A stretch of 64,000 nucleotides of DNA, taken from positions 62,001-126,000 of the forward strand of contig NZ_BOOY01000031.1 in NCBI RefSeq assembly GCF_016863475.1. Reading direction: 5' to 3'. Within the stretch, counting starts at the first letter, position 1, and each line of letters starts with the position of its first letter. This DNA is from Spirilliplanes yamanashiensis (GTDB lineage: Bacteria > Actinomycetota > Actinomycetes > Mycobacteriales > Micromonosporaceae). A model generated the notes under the pieces. That model had not been told where the DNA came from, did no database searches, and saw nothing but the letters and a program-made list of their open reading frames with translations. Below, one piece after another: positions 34,853 through 44,089 of the stretch. The translations under genes and the position numbers were made by a program.

Positions 34853-37546
34853 TCAACGGGCCCCGACCAGCCCCGCGCGGGCCGGAACGGCACCCAGTTC
34901 GTCCAGGAGCGCCAGCATAGGACCGATTTCCTCGTAGCAGACGAGCACCACCTCGCCCGGCTGCGCCATGGACAGCGCCGTGGCCAACGCCTCACGGGCG
35001 TGCGTCACACGTTCGCACCGGGCGTCGGCCCGGCGGGCGCGGATCTCGCGCTGCACGAGGGCCGGCACCTCACCCGGCGTGCGGCCGCGCAGGTCCTCGT
35101 CCTCGTACACGACGACCCGGGCGAAGCCGTCGGCGATCACCTGCGCGGAGGCGGCGAGCAGGTCGTCGCGGCGGTCGCCGGGCAGGGTCACCGCGGCCAC
35201 GCAGCGGTCGCGGCCGAACAGCCGGTGCAGGGTACGGGTGGCGGCGGCCAGCGCGGCCGGGTTGTGCGCGTAGTCGACGAACAGGTGGACGTCGTCGCGG
35301 CGCAGCAGCATGCCGCGGCCCGGGTTGTCCTGCCGCGGGTCGAACGCGGCCAGCCGCTCGACCACGACGTCGTGCGGCGTGCCGAGGGCGCGGGCCGCGG
35401 CGACGGCGGCCAGCGCGTTGCCGGGGGCGTGCGGCGCGGCGCCGCCGAAGGAGCCGGGCAGCTCCGCGGCGCGCAGCAGCGGCGTGCGCCGCGAGCCGAC
35501 GGCCTGCACCAGCCAGCCGTCCTCCAGCAGGTACGCGGTGCCACCCCGGCCGAGGTGCGCGGCCAGCACCGGGTTCTGCGGGTCGGTGCCGAACCAGACG
35601 ACGCGCTTGCGGTCGGCCCGCACCCGGGGCCGCTCGACCAGGCTGCGCACCCACGGGTCGTCGGCGTTGAGCACGAGCGTGCCGCCGTCGCGGACCCGCT
35701 CGGCCACCAGCGCCTTGACGTGCGCGACGTCCTCGACGCTCTCGATGCCGTCCTGGCCGAGGTGGTCGGCGGTGATGTTGGTGACCACGCCGACGTCGGT
35801 CCAGTCGTAGCCCAGCCCGCGGCGCAGGATGCCGCCGCGCGCGGTCTCCAGGACGGCGACCTGCACGGCCGGGTCGCCGAGGACGGTCTGCGCCGAGCGC
35901 GGCCCGGTGGCGTCGGCGCGCAGCACCTGACGGCCGCCGATGCGCACGTCGTCGCTGGACGCCACGCCGACGGTCTGGCCGGTGCCGGCGAGCAGGTGGG
36001 CCGCGAGCCGGGTGACGGTGGTCTTGCCGTTCGTGCCGGTGACCGCGACGGTGGGGATGCGCCCGTCGGCGCCGCCCGGGAACATCGCCCCGACGACGGC
36101 GTCGCCGACGGCGCGGGCGCGGCCCTGCACGGGCGCCAGGTGCATGCGCAGCCCGGGGACGGCGTTGACCTCGATGATCCCGGCGTCGGGCTCGGCGGGC
36201 TCGGCGACGGCGGGCAGCGGCGCGGCGATGTCGGCCAGCCGCAGGTCGATGCCGGCGATGTCCAGGCCGACGAGGGCGGCGGCGCGCACGCACAGCCGGG
36301 CCACGTCGGGGTGCACCCGGTCGGTGACGTCGCGGCTGGTGCCGCCGGTGGACAGGTTGGCGTTGGCGCGCAGCCACACGGTGCGGCCGGCCTGCGGCAC
36401 GCTGTCCAGGCCGTAGCCCTGGTCGGCGAGCAGCGCGCGGGCGTGGTCGTCGACGATCAGGCGGGTCAGCGTGCGGGTGTGCCCGTCGCCGCGGCGCGGG
36501 TCGGCGTTGGCGGCGCCGATGAGCCCCTGCACGGTGTGCTCGCCGTCGCCGACGACGTGCGCGGCGACCCGCTCGGCCGCCGCGGCGACCTCGCCCGCCA
36601 CGACGAGCACCCGGTAGTCGCGGCCGCCGAGCTCGCGCTCGACGATGACGTCGCCGCCGACCTCGCCGTACGCGCGGCGCACCTCGTCGGGTCCGCGCAG
36701 GCCCAGGTGGACGCCGCGGCCGTGCCGGCCGTGCCGGGGCTTGAGCACCACGGGCCCGCCGAGGTCGGCGGCGAGCCGGGCGGCCGCGTCGGCGTCCGCG
36801 GCGAGGCCGCCGGCCGGCACCGGGACGCCGGCGTCGCCGAGCAGCTGCCGGGTGAGGTGCTTGTCGCAGGCGATGTCGACGCCGACGGCGCTGGTGCGGT
36901 CGGTCATCGCGGCGCAGGCGAGCCGCCGCCGGGCGCCCCAGCCGAGCCGCAGGAGGCTGTCGTCGCCGAGCCGCTCGACGGGGATGCCGCGGCGGCGGGC
37001 GGCGGCGATGATCGCCTCGGTGCTCGGGCCGGCGGCCTCGGCGTCGCGCAGCTCGCGCAGGGCGGCCAGCCGGGCGCGCACCTGCTCGGCCAGGCCGGCC
37101 TGCGCCGGGGCGTCCCCGCCGCCGTCGACCAGCGAGGTGACCAGGTGCACGGCCAGATCCAGCAGCTCGCCGGGCAGGGTCGAGCCGGCGGCCTCGTCGA
37201 CCGGGCACTCGACGATGACGTCGTACAGGCCGGGCTCGCCGGCGGACACGGTGCGGCCGAAGCTGACGTCGCGGCCGATCAGCTGGGACAGCTCGATGCA
37301 CGCGTGCTCGGCGATGTGGCCGAAGTAGGTGCCGCCGCGCAGCCGGCTGACGAACCCGCCGGGGGCGCCGGCGGCGCAGTGGTGCTCGGTGAGGCCGGGC
37401 AGGATCCGCAGCAGCCGCTCGGTGAACCCGGCGACCTCCGTGCTCTCACGCCCGGCCAGCTCGTCCAGGCGCAGGCGGGCGACGACGGCGGGCCGGGAGA
37501 GGTACACGTTAGGTCCGCGCAGGTGCCGGATGTGCAGGATCTTCAT
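34853..37546 (-). CDS. cphA: Cyanophycin synthetase
   Basis: 897 residues, full CphA1 length. N-terminal domain (MKILHIRHLRGPNVYLSRPA); ATP-grasp half that adds Asp (DKHLTRQLLGDAGVPVP, VLKPRHGRHGRGVHLGL, GIIEVNAVPGLRMH); Mur-ligase half that adds Arg (P-loop AVTGTNGKTTVTRL, then NITADHLGQDGIES and DYAHNPAAL). Makes multi-L-arginyl-poly-L-aspartate, a nitrogen store, from Asp, Arg and ATP. ATG at 37546, 10 bp after the cyanophycinase stop: one operon for making and degrading the polymer. Confidence 0.95.
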   Translation of the reverse strand: MKILHIRHLRGPNVYLSRPAVVARLRLDELAGRESTEVAGFTERLLRILPGLTEHHCAAGAPGGFVSRLRGGTYFGHIAEHACIELSQLIGRDVSFGRTVSAGEPGLYDVIVECPVDEAAGSTLPGELLDLAVHLVTSLVDGGGDAPAQAGLAEQVRARLAALRELRDAEAAGPSTEAIIAAARRRGIPVERLGDDSLLRLGWGARRRLACAAMTDRTSAVGVDIACDKHLTRQLLGDAGVPVPAGGLAADADAAARLAADLGGPVVLKPRHGRHGRGVHLGLRGPDEVRRAYGEVGGDVIVERELGGRDYRVLVVAGEVAAAAERVAAHVVGDGEHTVQGLIGAANADPRRGDGHTRTLTRLIVDDHARALLADQGYGLDSVPQAGRTVWLRANANLSTGGTSRDVTDRVHPDVARLCVRAAALVGLDIAGIDLRLADIAAPLPAVAEPAEPDAGIIEVNAVPGLRMHLAPVQGRARAVGDAVVGAMFPGGADGRIPTVAVTGTNGKTTVTRLAAHLLAGTGQTVGVASSDDVRIGGRQVLRADATGPRSAQTVLGDPAVQVAVLETARGGILRRGLGYDWTDVGVVTNITADHLGQDGIESVEDVAHVKALVAERVRDGGTLVLNADDPWVRSLVERPRVRADRKRVVWFGTDPQNPVLAAHLGRGGTAYLLEDGWLVQAVGSRRTPLLRAAELPGSFGGAAPHAPGNALAAVAAARALGTPHDVVVERLAAFDPRQDNPGRGMLLRRDDVHLFVDYAHNPAALAAATRTLHRLFGRDRCVAAVTLPGDRRDDLLAASAQVIADGFARVVVYEDEDLRGRTPGEVPALVQREIRARRADARCERVTHAREALATALSMAQPGEVVLVCYEEIGPMLALLDELGAVPARAGLVGAR

Positions 37547-37556
37547 GCCACTTCCC

Positions 37557-38417
37557 TCATTCCCCGTTCCCGGCGGCCGCGTCGGGAGTCGACGGGCTAC
37601 GGCCGGTCAGATCGAAGGTGCAGCCCGCGGGCAGGACGTGGATCCGCGCGTCGGTCAGCGCGAACGGGCCGTGGGCGGGGGCGCTGATCCGGTCGGCGAG
37701 GCCCGCGTCGATGACGGTGACCGAGCCGTCCCCGATCACCTCGAAGCGGTCGCCCTCGACCAGGATCGCGGTGCCCTCGTCGATGCCGAGGGCCAGTTCG
37801 TGCGGGTAGAGCGCGACGGCGCTGAGCAGCCGGTTGAGCCGCCCGCGCTCGCCGAAGTGCATGTCGACCAGCACGCCGGGCAGGAACTCCAGGCCGGGGC
37901 CGGTCTCGACGCTGGCCGCGGAGACGCCGGGCTGGTCGCCGCCGACGATCATGGTGCCGGCCATCATGGCCGCGCCGGCGCTGGTGCCGCCGAGGATGAT
38001 CTCGCCGGCCTCGACCCGCGCCTGCAGCAGCTGGTCGGACCGGGTGCCGCCGATGATCGCGGCGATCCGGCGCTGGTCGCCGCCGGTGAAGTACACGGCG
38101 GTGGCGTCGTCGAGCACCTCCAGGGCGGCGTTGCCGTTGGCCTGGCCGCGCCCGGTGAGCCGCAGCGCCTCGACCTGCTTGGCGCCGAGGCGCTCGAACG
38201 CGTCGGCGTACTCGGCCTCGAGGACGTCGGGTTCCTCGCTGGCGGTGGCGATGACGACGATGCGGGCGTCGGGCCCGCCCGCCAGCTCGACGAAGCGGCC
38301 GAGGATGGCCGCCCCGGCGGGCGCGTGCCGTTCGGCGCCGCCGATGACCAGCAGCCGTCGCCGGCTGCGGGTCGCTGCCCTGCTCTGCACGGTCCTCGTG
38401 CTCTGCCTGCGCGCCAC
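37557..38417 (-). CDS. cphB: Cyanophycinase (peptidase S51)
   Basis: 286 residues. LLVIGGAERH near the N-terminus, VYFTGGDQRRI, the nucleophile motif GGTSAGAAMM with catalytic Ser, and DMHFGERGRLNRLL are the S51 cyanophycinase signatures. Cleaves cyanophycin to beta-Asp-Arg dipeptides. No signal peptide, hence intracellular recycling. GTG at 38417 has GGGGGA seven bases upstream; the frame stays open to 38537 but without homology. First gene of the pair with cphA. Confidence 0.95.
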   Translation of the reverse strand: MARRQSTRTVQSRAATRSRRRLLVIGGAERHAPAGAAILGRFVELAGGPDARIVVIATASEEPDVLEAEYADAFERLGAKQVEALRLTGRGQANGNAALEVLDDATAVYFTGGDQRRIAAIIGGTRSDQLLQARVEAGEIILGGTSAGAAMMAGTMIVGGDQPGVSAASVETGPGLEFLPGVLVDMHFGERGRLNRLLSAVALYPHELALGIDEGTAILVEGDRFEVIGDGSVTVIDAGLADRISAPAHGPFALTDARIHVLPAGCTFDLTGRSPSTPDAAAGNGE

Positions 38418-38526
38418 GTCCAGTCCCCCGTTCCCGCCCTCGCGGGCGGCGGGGCTTAATCGGAGGCTAAACGCCCGAAACGCGAGACATGATGCAAATG
38501 TGGGTTTCCTTCGCGATACCGGCACG

Positions 38527-38987
38527 TGAACCGGCACGTCCGCCGGGCGGCACCAGGTGGGTCACCTCCGGTTCGCCGTCGGCGAAGGACCGCGCCCGCG
38601 CCTCCAGGTCGCGGTCCCGCCGCGAGCGACGCCGCCGCCAGCAGCGCCGCCGGCAGGCCGGCGACCTGCGCCACCGCGCCCGGGCCAGGGCGCCCAGCGC
38701 GCCTGGCAGCCGCCGACCACGATCTGGTACGTGGCCAGCCCGCGCGCCCACACCCAGCCCGGCAGGAACAACTGCAGCGACGCGTCGACCGTCGAGATCA
38801 CCAGCGCCGAGCAGCAGGCCGTAGCCGCCGGCGCCCAGGCCGAGGCGGCGGCTGGCGACCAGCGGCAGCAGCGCCCACAGCGCGCCGGCCGGCGCCACGA
38901 ACAGCCCGACCCGCAGCAGCACCCGCCGCACGACGGGCGAGCAGCACCCCCGCGGCGGCCAGGCCGAGGCCGGGTGTCGGTGCTCAC
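38527..38987 (-). pseudogene. Decayed MFS exporter (PF05977/MFS_3-like)
   Basis: Three pieces of one exporter appear in order but in different frames: VLLRVGLFVAPAGALWALLP with SRRLGLGAGGYGLLLGA, then ASLQLFLPGWVWARGLATYQ, then DLEARARSFADGEPEVTHLV. In intact MFS_3 proteins (over 500 residues) these lie in the second half with long stretches between them. About 460 bp remain, with frameshifts and internal deletions and no usable full frame. It lies downstream of the HxlR regulator. Confidence 0.75.
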
Positions 38988-39002
38988 CCCGCCATCCTGG
39001 GG

Positions 39003-39509
39003 TCAGCGGCGGCGGCGCGCCCCCGGACCGGGCCGCGGCACGACGTCGCGCGGGGTGTCCAGCCGGTGCCCGGCGGCGCAGTGCAGCTCGGCGTGCACCT
39101 CGGCCTCGCAGCCGCGGTGCACGGTGCGCAACGGGGGGCCGTCCGGGCCGGCGAGGTGCCGGTCGCCCCACTCGCGCAGCGCGACGAGGATCGGCCACAG
39201 CTCGAGGCCCTTGTCGGTGAGCCGGTACTCGTGCCGCTCGCGGGCGCCCGGCTCCCGGTACGGCTCGCGGCGCAGGATCCCCTGCTCGACGAGCCGGGCC
39301 AGCCGGTTGGCGAGCACCTGCCGCGGGATGCCGGTGCGCGCGCGCATGTCGTCGAAGCGGCGCACGCCGGTGAACACCTCCCGGCACACCACGACGGTCC
39401 ACTTCTCGCCGAGCACGGCCATCGCGCCGCCGATCGTGCAGCCGTCGACGGTCCAGTCGGCGGCACTGCCCGGAGCGCTGTCGGGGGTGGTGCCCGTCAC
39501 GGCGGTCAT
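39003..39509 (-). CDS. HxlR-family transcriptional regulator
   Basis: 168 residues. CTIGGAMAVLGEKWTVVVCR is the HxlR signature, followed by winged HTH (FDDMRARTGIPRQVLANRLA, EYRLTDKGLELWPILVALRE). HxlR proteins are dimeric redox- or aldehyde-responsive regulators, often with a conserved Cys in this N-terminal segment; Cys24 is present. ATG at 39509, divergent from the thioesterase with 55 bp between; the gap includes GTCT-N7-AGAC (39524-39538). The C-terminal 30 residues are a basic tail. Confidence 0.92.
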   Translation of the reverse strand: MTAVTGTTPDSAPGSAADWTVDGCTIGGAMAVLGEKWTVVVCREVFTGVRRFDDMRARTGIPRQVLANRLARLVEQGILRREPYREPGARERHEYRLTDKGLELWPILVALREWGDRHLAGPDGPPLRTVHRGCEAEVHAELHCAAGHRLDTPRDVVPRPGPGARRRR

Positions 39510-39564
39510 CCGCCCAGGCTAAGTCTCATTGACAGACCCAGCAACCCGGTGCGAGGCTGCGTCC

Positions 39565-40074
39565 ATGACGCAGACCCAGGACGACACCCGCACCCGCACG
39601 TTCAGCTGGAGCGACCCCGCCGCCCTCACCCGCCTGCGCCACCTCACCGGCCTGGAGGTCCTGCAGGCGATGAGCCGCGGCGAGGCGCCCCCGCCGCCGA
39701 TCATGCACACGATCGGCGCCGACGGGTTCGAGGCCGAGGAGGGCCGCGTCACCGTCCTGCTCCAGCCGCAGGAGTTCCACTACAACCCGCTCGGCACGGT
39801 GCACGGCGGCATCCTGTCCACCCTGCTCGACACCGCGGCGGCCTGCGCGGTGCACAGCACCCTGCCCGCCGGGGTCGGCTACACGTCGCTCGACCTCAGC
39901 GTGAAGTTCCTGCGCCCCGTCACCCTCGCCTCCGGGCGCCTGCGCTGCGAGGGCACCGTGCTGCAGCGCGGCCGGCGCACCGCCCTCGCCGAGGCGCGCC
40001 TCCACGACGGCGCCGGCAAGCTCGCCGCGCACGCCACGTCGACCTGCCTCATCTTCGACGCCACCGGCGCGTAG
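39565..40074 (+). CDS. PaaI-type hotdog thioesterase
   Basis: 169 residues. Hotdog fold with the motif NPLGTVHGGILSTLLDTAAA (HGG plus Asp) and SLDLSVKFLRPV. Members hydrolyse acyl-CoA thioesters in aromatic or fatty acid metabolism. ATG at 39565 has GAGG eight bases upstream; a TTG at 39529 would add 12 residues. Divergent from the HxlR gene, which probably regulates it. Confidence 0.92.
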   Translation: MTQTQDDTRTRTFSWSDPAALTRLRHLTGLEVLQAMSRGEAPPPPIMHTIGADGFEAEEGRVTVLLQPQEFHYNPLGTVHGGILSTLLDTAAACAVHSTLPAGVGYTSLDLSVKFLRPVTLASGRLRCEGTVLQRGRRTALAEARLHDGAGKLAAHATSTCLIFDATGA

Positions 40075-40138
40075 CCCGGCGCGCCGTTTCAGCGCCCCGG
40101 GCGCGGGCACCCATCGATCCACATCGGGAGGTGGGGCG

Positions 40139-41374
40139 ATGACCGACGCGCGGGACCGGCTCGACGACGACGAGCGGCAGCGGCTCGACGAGCAGGAGGC
40201 CGAGCAGGTCGAGCCCCTCCGCCCGCCCGACCTCAACCAGGAGTCCGACCGCTCCGCCACCCGGCTGGAGCTGTTCTTCGACCTGGCCTTCGTGCTGTTC
40301 GTCGCCCGCTGCGCCGACGTGCTCGCCAAGGACGAGACCTGGCACGGCGGGCTGGTGTTCGCGGCCGTGCTGACCGCCGGGTGGTGGGCGTGGGCCAGCA
40401 CCACCCTGTACGCGAACCGGTTCGACACCGACGACGCCGTGTTCCGGCTGCTCACCCTCGCCGGCATGGCCGGGGTCGTCGGGATGGCGGCCGCCGCCGA
40501 CAGCATCGCCAAGCCGGAGGGACGGTGGTTCGCCCTCGCCTACGTGGTGCTGCGGCTCGCCCTGATCGCCGGCTACCTGCGCGCCTGGCGGCACATCCCC
40601 GACGCCCGGCCCACGATCCTGCCGTACCTGGCCGGGCACTCCGCCGGGGCGCTGCTGTGGACCGTGTCCATCGTCGTGCCCACCCCCGCCCGGTACTGGC
40701 TGTGGGCCGCCGGCGTCCTCGTCGACCTGGCCGGGCCGACCCTGGCCGCCCGGCTGCGCGACGCCGTGCCGCTGCACATGGAACACCTGCCGGAACGCTT
40801 CGGGCTGTTCGTCATCCTGGTGCTCGGCGAGTCCGTCGCCGCCACCGTCACCGGGGTGCACGACGGCGGCTGGAAGGCACCGGTGGTGACGGCGGCGCTG
40901 TTCGCGTTCGTCGTGGCCGCCGCGCTGTGGTGGATCTACTTCGACCTGTCGGGCGGCGCCGCGAAGCGCCGCCTGCTCGAGGAGGGCGACGGCGGCACCC
41001 GGCAGGGCGTGCACGACTTCTACGTGTACGCCCACCTGCCCGTGGCCGTGTCGCTCGCCGCGGTGGCGGTCGGCCTGGAGCACGCGGTGCTGCACGGCGC
41101 CGACGACCACCTCTCGGCCGGCACCCGCGGGGTCCTCGCGGCCGGGCTGGGCGGGTACCTGCTCAGCACCACGCTGCTGCAGGGCGGGCTGAGCCGGCAG
41201 CCGCGGTCGGCGCTGCTGTGGCCGGGCGCCGGCGTCCCCGTGACGGTGGTGATCTGCCTGCTGGACCTCGGCCCCGTGCTGACCCTCGGCCTGCTGGCGC
41301 TGCTCGTGGCGGCCGGTGTCGTCACCGGGTTCCTGCTGCACCGCGCCGGCGAGGTGCGCACCGCCAAGGTCTGA
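40139..41374 (+). CDS. Low-temperature requirement protein A (LtrA) family membrane protein
   Basis: 411 residues, about ten membrane helices. RSATRLELFFDLAFVLFVAR is the family start, followed by WWAWASTTLYANRFDTDD and HLPERFGLFVILVLGESVAA, the diagnostic LtrA blocks. Named for a Listeria growth-at-low-temperature gene; biochemical function unknown. A charged 35-residue N-terminus (DDDERQRLDEQEAEQVEP) precedes the core. ATG at 40139 with GGGAGG upstream. Confidence 0.93.
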   Translation: MTDARDRLDDDERQRLDEQEAEQVEPLRPPDLNQESDRSATRLELFFDLAFVLFVARCADVLAKDETWHGGLVFAAVLTAGWWAWASTTLYANRFDTDDAVFRLLTLAGMAGVVGMAAAADSIAKPEGRWFALAYVVLRLALIAGYLRAWRHIPDARPTILPYLAGHSAGALLWTVSIVVPTPARYWLWAAGVLVDLAGPTLAARLRDAVPLHMEHLPERFGLFVILVLGESVAATVTGVHDGGWKAPVVTAALFAFVVAAALWWIYFDLSGGAAKRRLLEEGDGGTRQGVHDFYVYAHLPVAVSLAAVAVGLEHAVLHGADDHLSAGTRGVLAAGLGGYLLSTTLLQGGLSRQPRSALLWPGAGVPVTVVICLLDLGPVLTLGLLALLVAAGVVTGFLLHRAGEVRTAKV

Positions 41375-41479
41375 GCGCCCCCTCCCCCTCGGGTCGGGCC
41401 CCGGATCGTCCTGTGGGCCGACGAGCCGGGCCGCCCGGCCGAACAGGATGAACGGGACCGCACGCATCGAGGGGGAGAC

Positions 41480-42682
41480 ATGTTACGCAGACTGCTGTCC
41501 GGGCTGACGGCGCTCGCCGTGACCACCGGCCTGCTGACCGTCGCCGCACCCGCGGGCGCCGCGCCGCCGGTCGACGACACCCGCGCCCGCCTGCAGGCGC
41601 TGCTCGACGCGGAGGTGGCCGCCGGCATGCCGGGCGTGGTCGCCGAGGTCCGCGACGGCCGCCGCACCCACCGGCTCGCGAGCGGCCTGGCCGACCCGCT
41701 CGCCGGCCGGCCCGCGAAGCCGGACATGCGGCACCGCGCCGGCAGCATCACCAAGACCTTCGTCGCCACCGTCGTGCTCCAGCTCGCCGCCGAGCGGCGG
41801 CTGCGGCTGGACGCGCCCGCCGGCCGGTACCTGCGCGACGTCCCGCCCGGCGTGACCGTGCGGATGCTGCTCAACCACACCAGCGGCATCGGCAACTACA
41901 CCGACGCGCTGCTGGCCACGCCCGAGGCGATCATCGACAACGCCGACACCGAGTTCCGGCCCCGGCAGCTGGCCCGCATCGGCCTCGGCCTGCCCGCGAC
42001 CGGCGCGCCCGGCGAGCGGTACTCGTACTCCAACACGAACTACGTGCTGCTCGGGCTCATCGTCGAGCGGCTCACCGGCCGGCCGTTCGAGGCCGAGGTG
42101 GCCCGGCGCATCCTGCGGCCCCTCGGCCTGCGCGACACCTACGTGCAGGGCGCCGAGGAGCGGCTGCGCGGCCCGCACATGGGCGCCTACGCCCCGTACG
42201 AGGGCGGGCTGTACGACTTCAGCGCGTACAACGGCACCTGGGCGTGGGCGGCCGGCGCGCTGATCTCGACCCCGTCGGACCTCAACCGCTTCTACCGCGC
42301 GCTGCTCGGCGGCCGGCTGCTGCCGAGCGCCCAGCTGGCCGAGATGCGCCGCACCGTCGTGCAGGACCCGGCGTACCCGGACGCGGGCGGCTACGGCCTC
42401 GGCCTGTACTTCGTGCAGCTGCCGTGCGGCCGGGTCTGGGGCCACGACGGCGGCACCATCGGCCACGCCATGATCTCGTGGCACCGCGAGGACGGCACGC
42501 GGCAGCTGACCCTGTCGGAGAACATGCGCTTCTACAGCCTGCCCGGCGAGGCCCACCCGATCGACGAGGCCCGCGCGGCGTTCCTGATCACGGCGCTGTG
42601 CGGCGACGCGCCGGCCGCGGCCACCCGGTCGGCGGGCGGCCCGCTGCCCGGCCCCGTCACCCCGGACGTGGCGCGCTTCTAG
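41480..42682 (+). CDS. Secreted serine hydrolase (class C beta-lactamase / D-Ala-D-Ala carboxypeptidase family)
   Basis: 400 residues. Signal peptide LSGLTALAVTTGLLTVAAPA then AGA cleavage near residue 27. Active-site motifs of the penicillin-binding fold: SITK (SxxK), YSNTNY (YxN) and a C-terminal HDGGTIGH replacing KTG. Acts outside the cell as a DD-peptidase or esterase. ATG with GAGGGGGAG upstream. Followed by the 42691-42726 hairpin. Confidence 0.93.
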   Translation: MLRRLLSGLTALAVTTGLLTVAAPAGAAPPVDDTRARLQALLDAEVAAGMPGVVAEVRDGRRTHRLASGLADPLAGRPAKPDMRHRAGSITKTFVATVVLQLAAERRLRLDAPAGRYLRDVPPGVTVRMLLNHTSGIGNYTDALLATPEAIIDNADTEFRPRQLARIGLGLPATGAPGERYSYSNTNYVLLGLIVERLTGRPFEAEVARRILRPLGLRDTYVQGAEERLRGPHMGAYAPYEGGLYDFSAYNGTWAWAAGALISTPSDLNRFYRALLGGRLLPSAQLAEMRRTVVQDPAYPDAGGYGLGLYFVQLPCGRVWGHDGGTIGHAMISWHREDGTRQLTLSENMRFYSLPGEAHPIDEARAAFLITALCGDAPAAATRSAGGPLPGPVTPDVARF

Positions 42683-42690
42683 GCGCCACC

Positions 42691-42726
42691 GCCGCCGGCC
42701 CGGATGGTGCCACCCGGGCCGGCGGC
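42691..42726. terminator. Bidirectional hairpin between serine hydrolase and hisS
   Basis: GCCGCCGGCCCGG and its exact reverse complement with a 10-nt loop: thirteen pairs, 8 bp after the hydrolase stop and 10 bp after the hisS stop, serving both convergent genes. Confidence 0.75.
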
Positions 42727-42736
42727 ACGGTCGCCC

Positions 42737-44074
42737 TCAGGACCCTGCGGTGACCGCCGCCGACACCACCGGCAGCAGGTCGGCCGCCGGCGGCTGCCAC
42801 ACCGCCGCGTCGGCGTCGACCTGCTCGCCGCTGCGGATGTCCTTCACCGAGTCGGCCGCGCCGTCCGCGCCCGGGAACCACACGAACGGGATGCCGCGCC
42901 GCTCCGCGTACCGGATCTGCTTGCCGAACTTCGCCGCCGCCGGCGCCACCTCGGTGGCGATGCCGCGCGAGCGCAGCGCCCCCGCGACCCGGCCGGCGGC
43001 GGGCCGGGCGTCCTCGTCGGTCAGCGCCACCAGCACGCAGGTGGGCACCGCGCGGGACACGGTCAGCGCGGACCGGCCGAACAGCAGGCCGAGCAGCCGG
43101 GACACCCCGATGGAGATGCCGACGCCCGGGAACCGCTCGGCGCCCGAGCTGGCCAGGTTGTCGTAGCGGCCACCCGAGCAGATCGAGCCGGAGCTCTCGT
43201 ACCCGGCCAGCACGGTCTCGTAGACGGTGCCGGTGTAGTAGTCGAGCCCGCGGGCGATCTTCAGGTCGGCCACCACCAGGCCGGGGCTGTGCGCGGCGGC
43301 CGCGTCGACGACCCGGACCAGCTCGTCGAGGCCCTCGTCGAGCAGCGGGTCCGTGACGCCGAGCGCGCGCACCCGGTCGGCGAACGAGGCGTCCGGCGCC
43401 GCGATCGCCGCCAGCTCCAGGCAGGCGGCGGCCTGCGCGTCGGTGGCGCCCGCCGTCTCCGTCAGCAGCGCCGCGACCTTGCCGGGGCCGATCTTGTCCA
43501 GCTTGTCGACGGCGCGCAGCACCGGCTCCGGGTCGGCCAGGCCGAGGCCGCGGTAGAAGCCCTCGCAGACCTTCCGGTTGTTGACCATGATGGTGACCGG
43601 CGGGATCGGTAGGCCGCGCAGGGCGTCGCCGACGACCAGCGGCATCTCCGCGTCGTAGTGGAACGGCAGCGTGTCCCGGTCGACGATGTCGATGTCGGCC
43701 TGCAGGAACTCGCGGTAGCGGCCCTCCTGCGGCCGCTCGCCCCGCCACACCTTCTGGATCTGGTAGCGGCGGAACGGGAACTGCAGCCGGCCCGCGTTCT
43801 CCAGCACGAAACGGGCGAACGGCACGGTCAGGTCGAAGTGCAGGCCGAGGTCGGCGTCGCCGCCGGAGTCCTGCAGCCGGCGCAGGACGTACACCTCCTT
43901 GGAGGTCTCCCCCTTGCGCAGCAGCTGGTCCAGCGGCTCGACCGCGCGGGTCTCCAGCGGCGCGAAGCCGTACAGCTCGAACGTGCGCGCGATGCGGGCG
44001 AGCAGCTGCTGCTCGATCATGCGCTGCGGCGGCAGCCACTCCGGGAAGCCGGACAGCGGCGTGGGCTTGCTCAT
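42737..44074 (-). CDS. hisS: Histidyl-tRNA synthetase
   Basis: 445 residues. Class II motifs: motif 2 in DLTVPFARFV and QIQKVWRGERPQEGRYREF, the HisA signature GLDYYTGTVYE and SGGRYDNLA (motif 3 area), and the C-terminal anticodon domain. ATG at 44074 gives MSKPTPLSGFPEWLPPQRMI, the usual start. Gene order with the upstream metallo-hydrolase is conserved in actinobacteria. Confidence 0.97.
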   Translation of the reverse strand: MSKPTPLSGFPEWLPPQRMIEQQLLARIARTFELYGFAPLETRAVEPLDQLLRKGETSKEVYVLRRLQDSGGDADLGLHFDLTVPFARFVLENAGRLQFPFRRYQIQKVWRGERPQEGRYREFLQADIDIVDRDTLPFHYDAEMPLVVGDALRGLPIPPVTIMVNNRKVCEGFYRGLGLADPEPVLRAVDKLDKIGPGKVAALLTETAGATDAQAAACLELAAIAAPDASFADRVRALGVTDPLLDEGLDELVRVVDAAAAHSPGLVVADLKIARGLDYYTGTVYETVLAGYESSGSICSGGRYDNLASSGAERFPGVGISIGVSRLLGLLFGRSALTVSRAVPTCVLVALTDEDARPAAGRVAGALRSRGIATEVAPAAAKFGKQIRYAERRGIPFVWFPGADGAADSVKDIRSGEQVDADAAVWQPPAADLLPVVSAAVTAGS

Positions 44075-44089
44075 GGTTCTCCTGACGAG

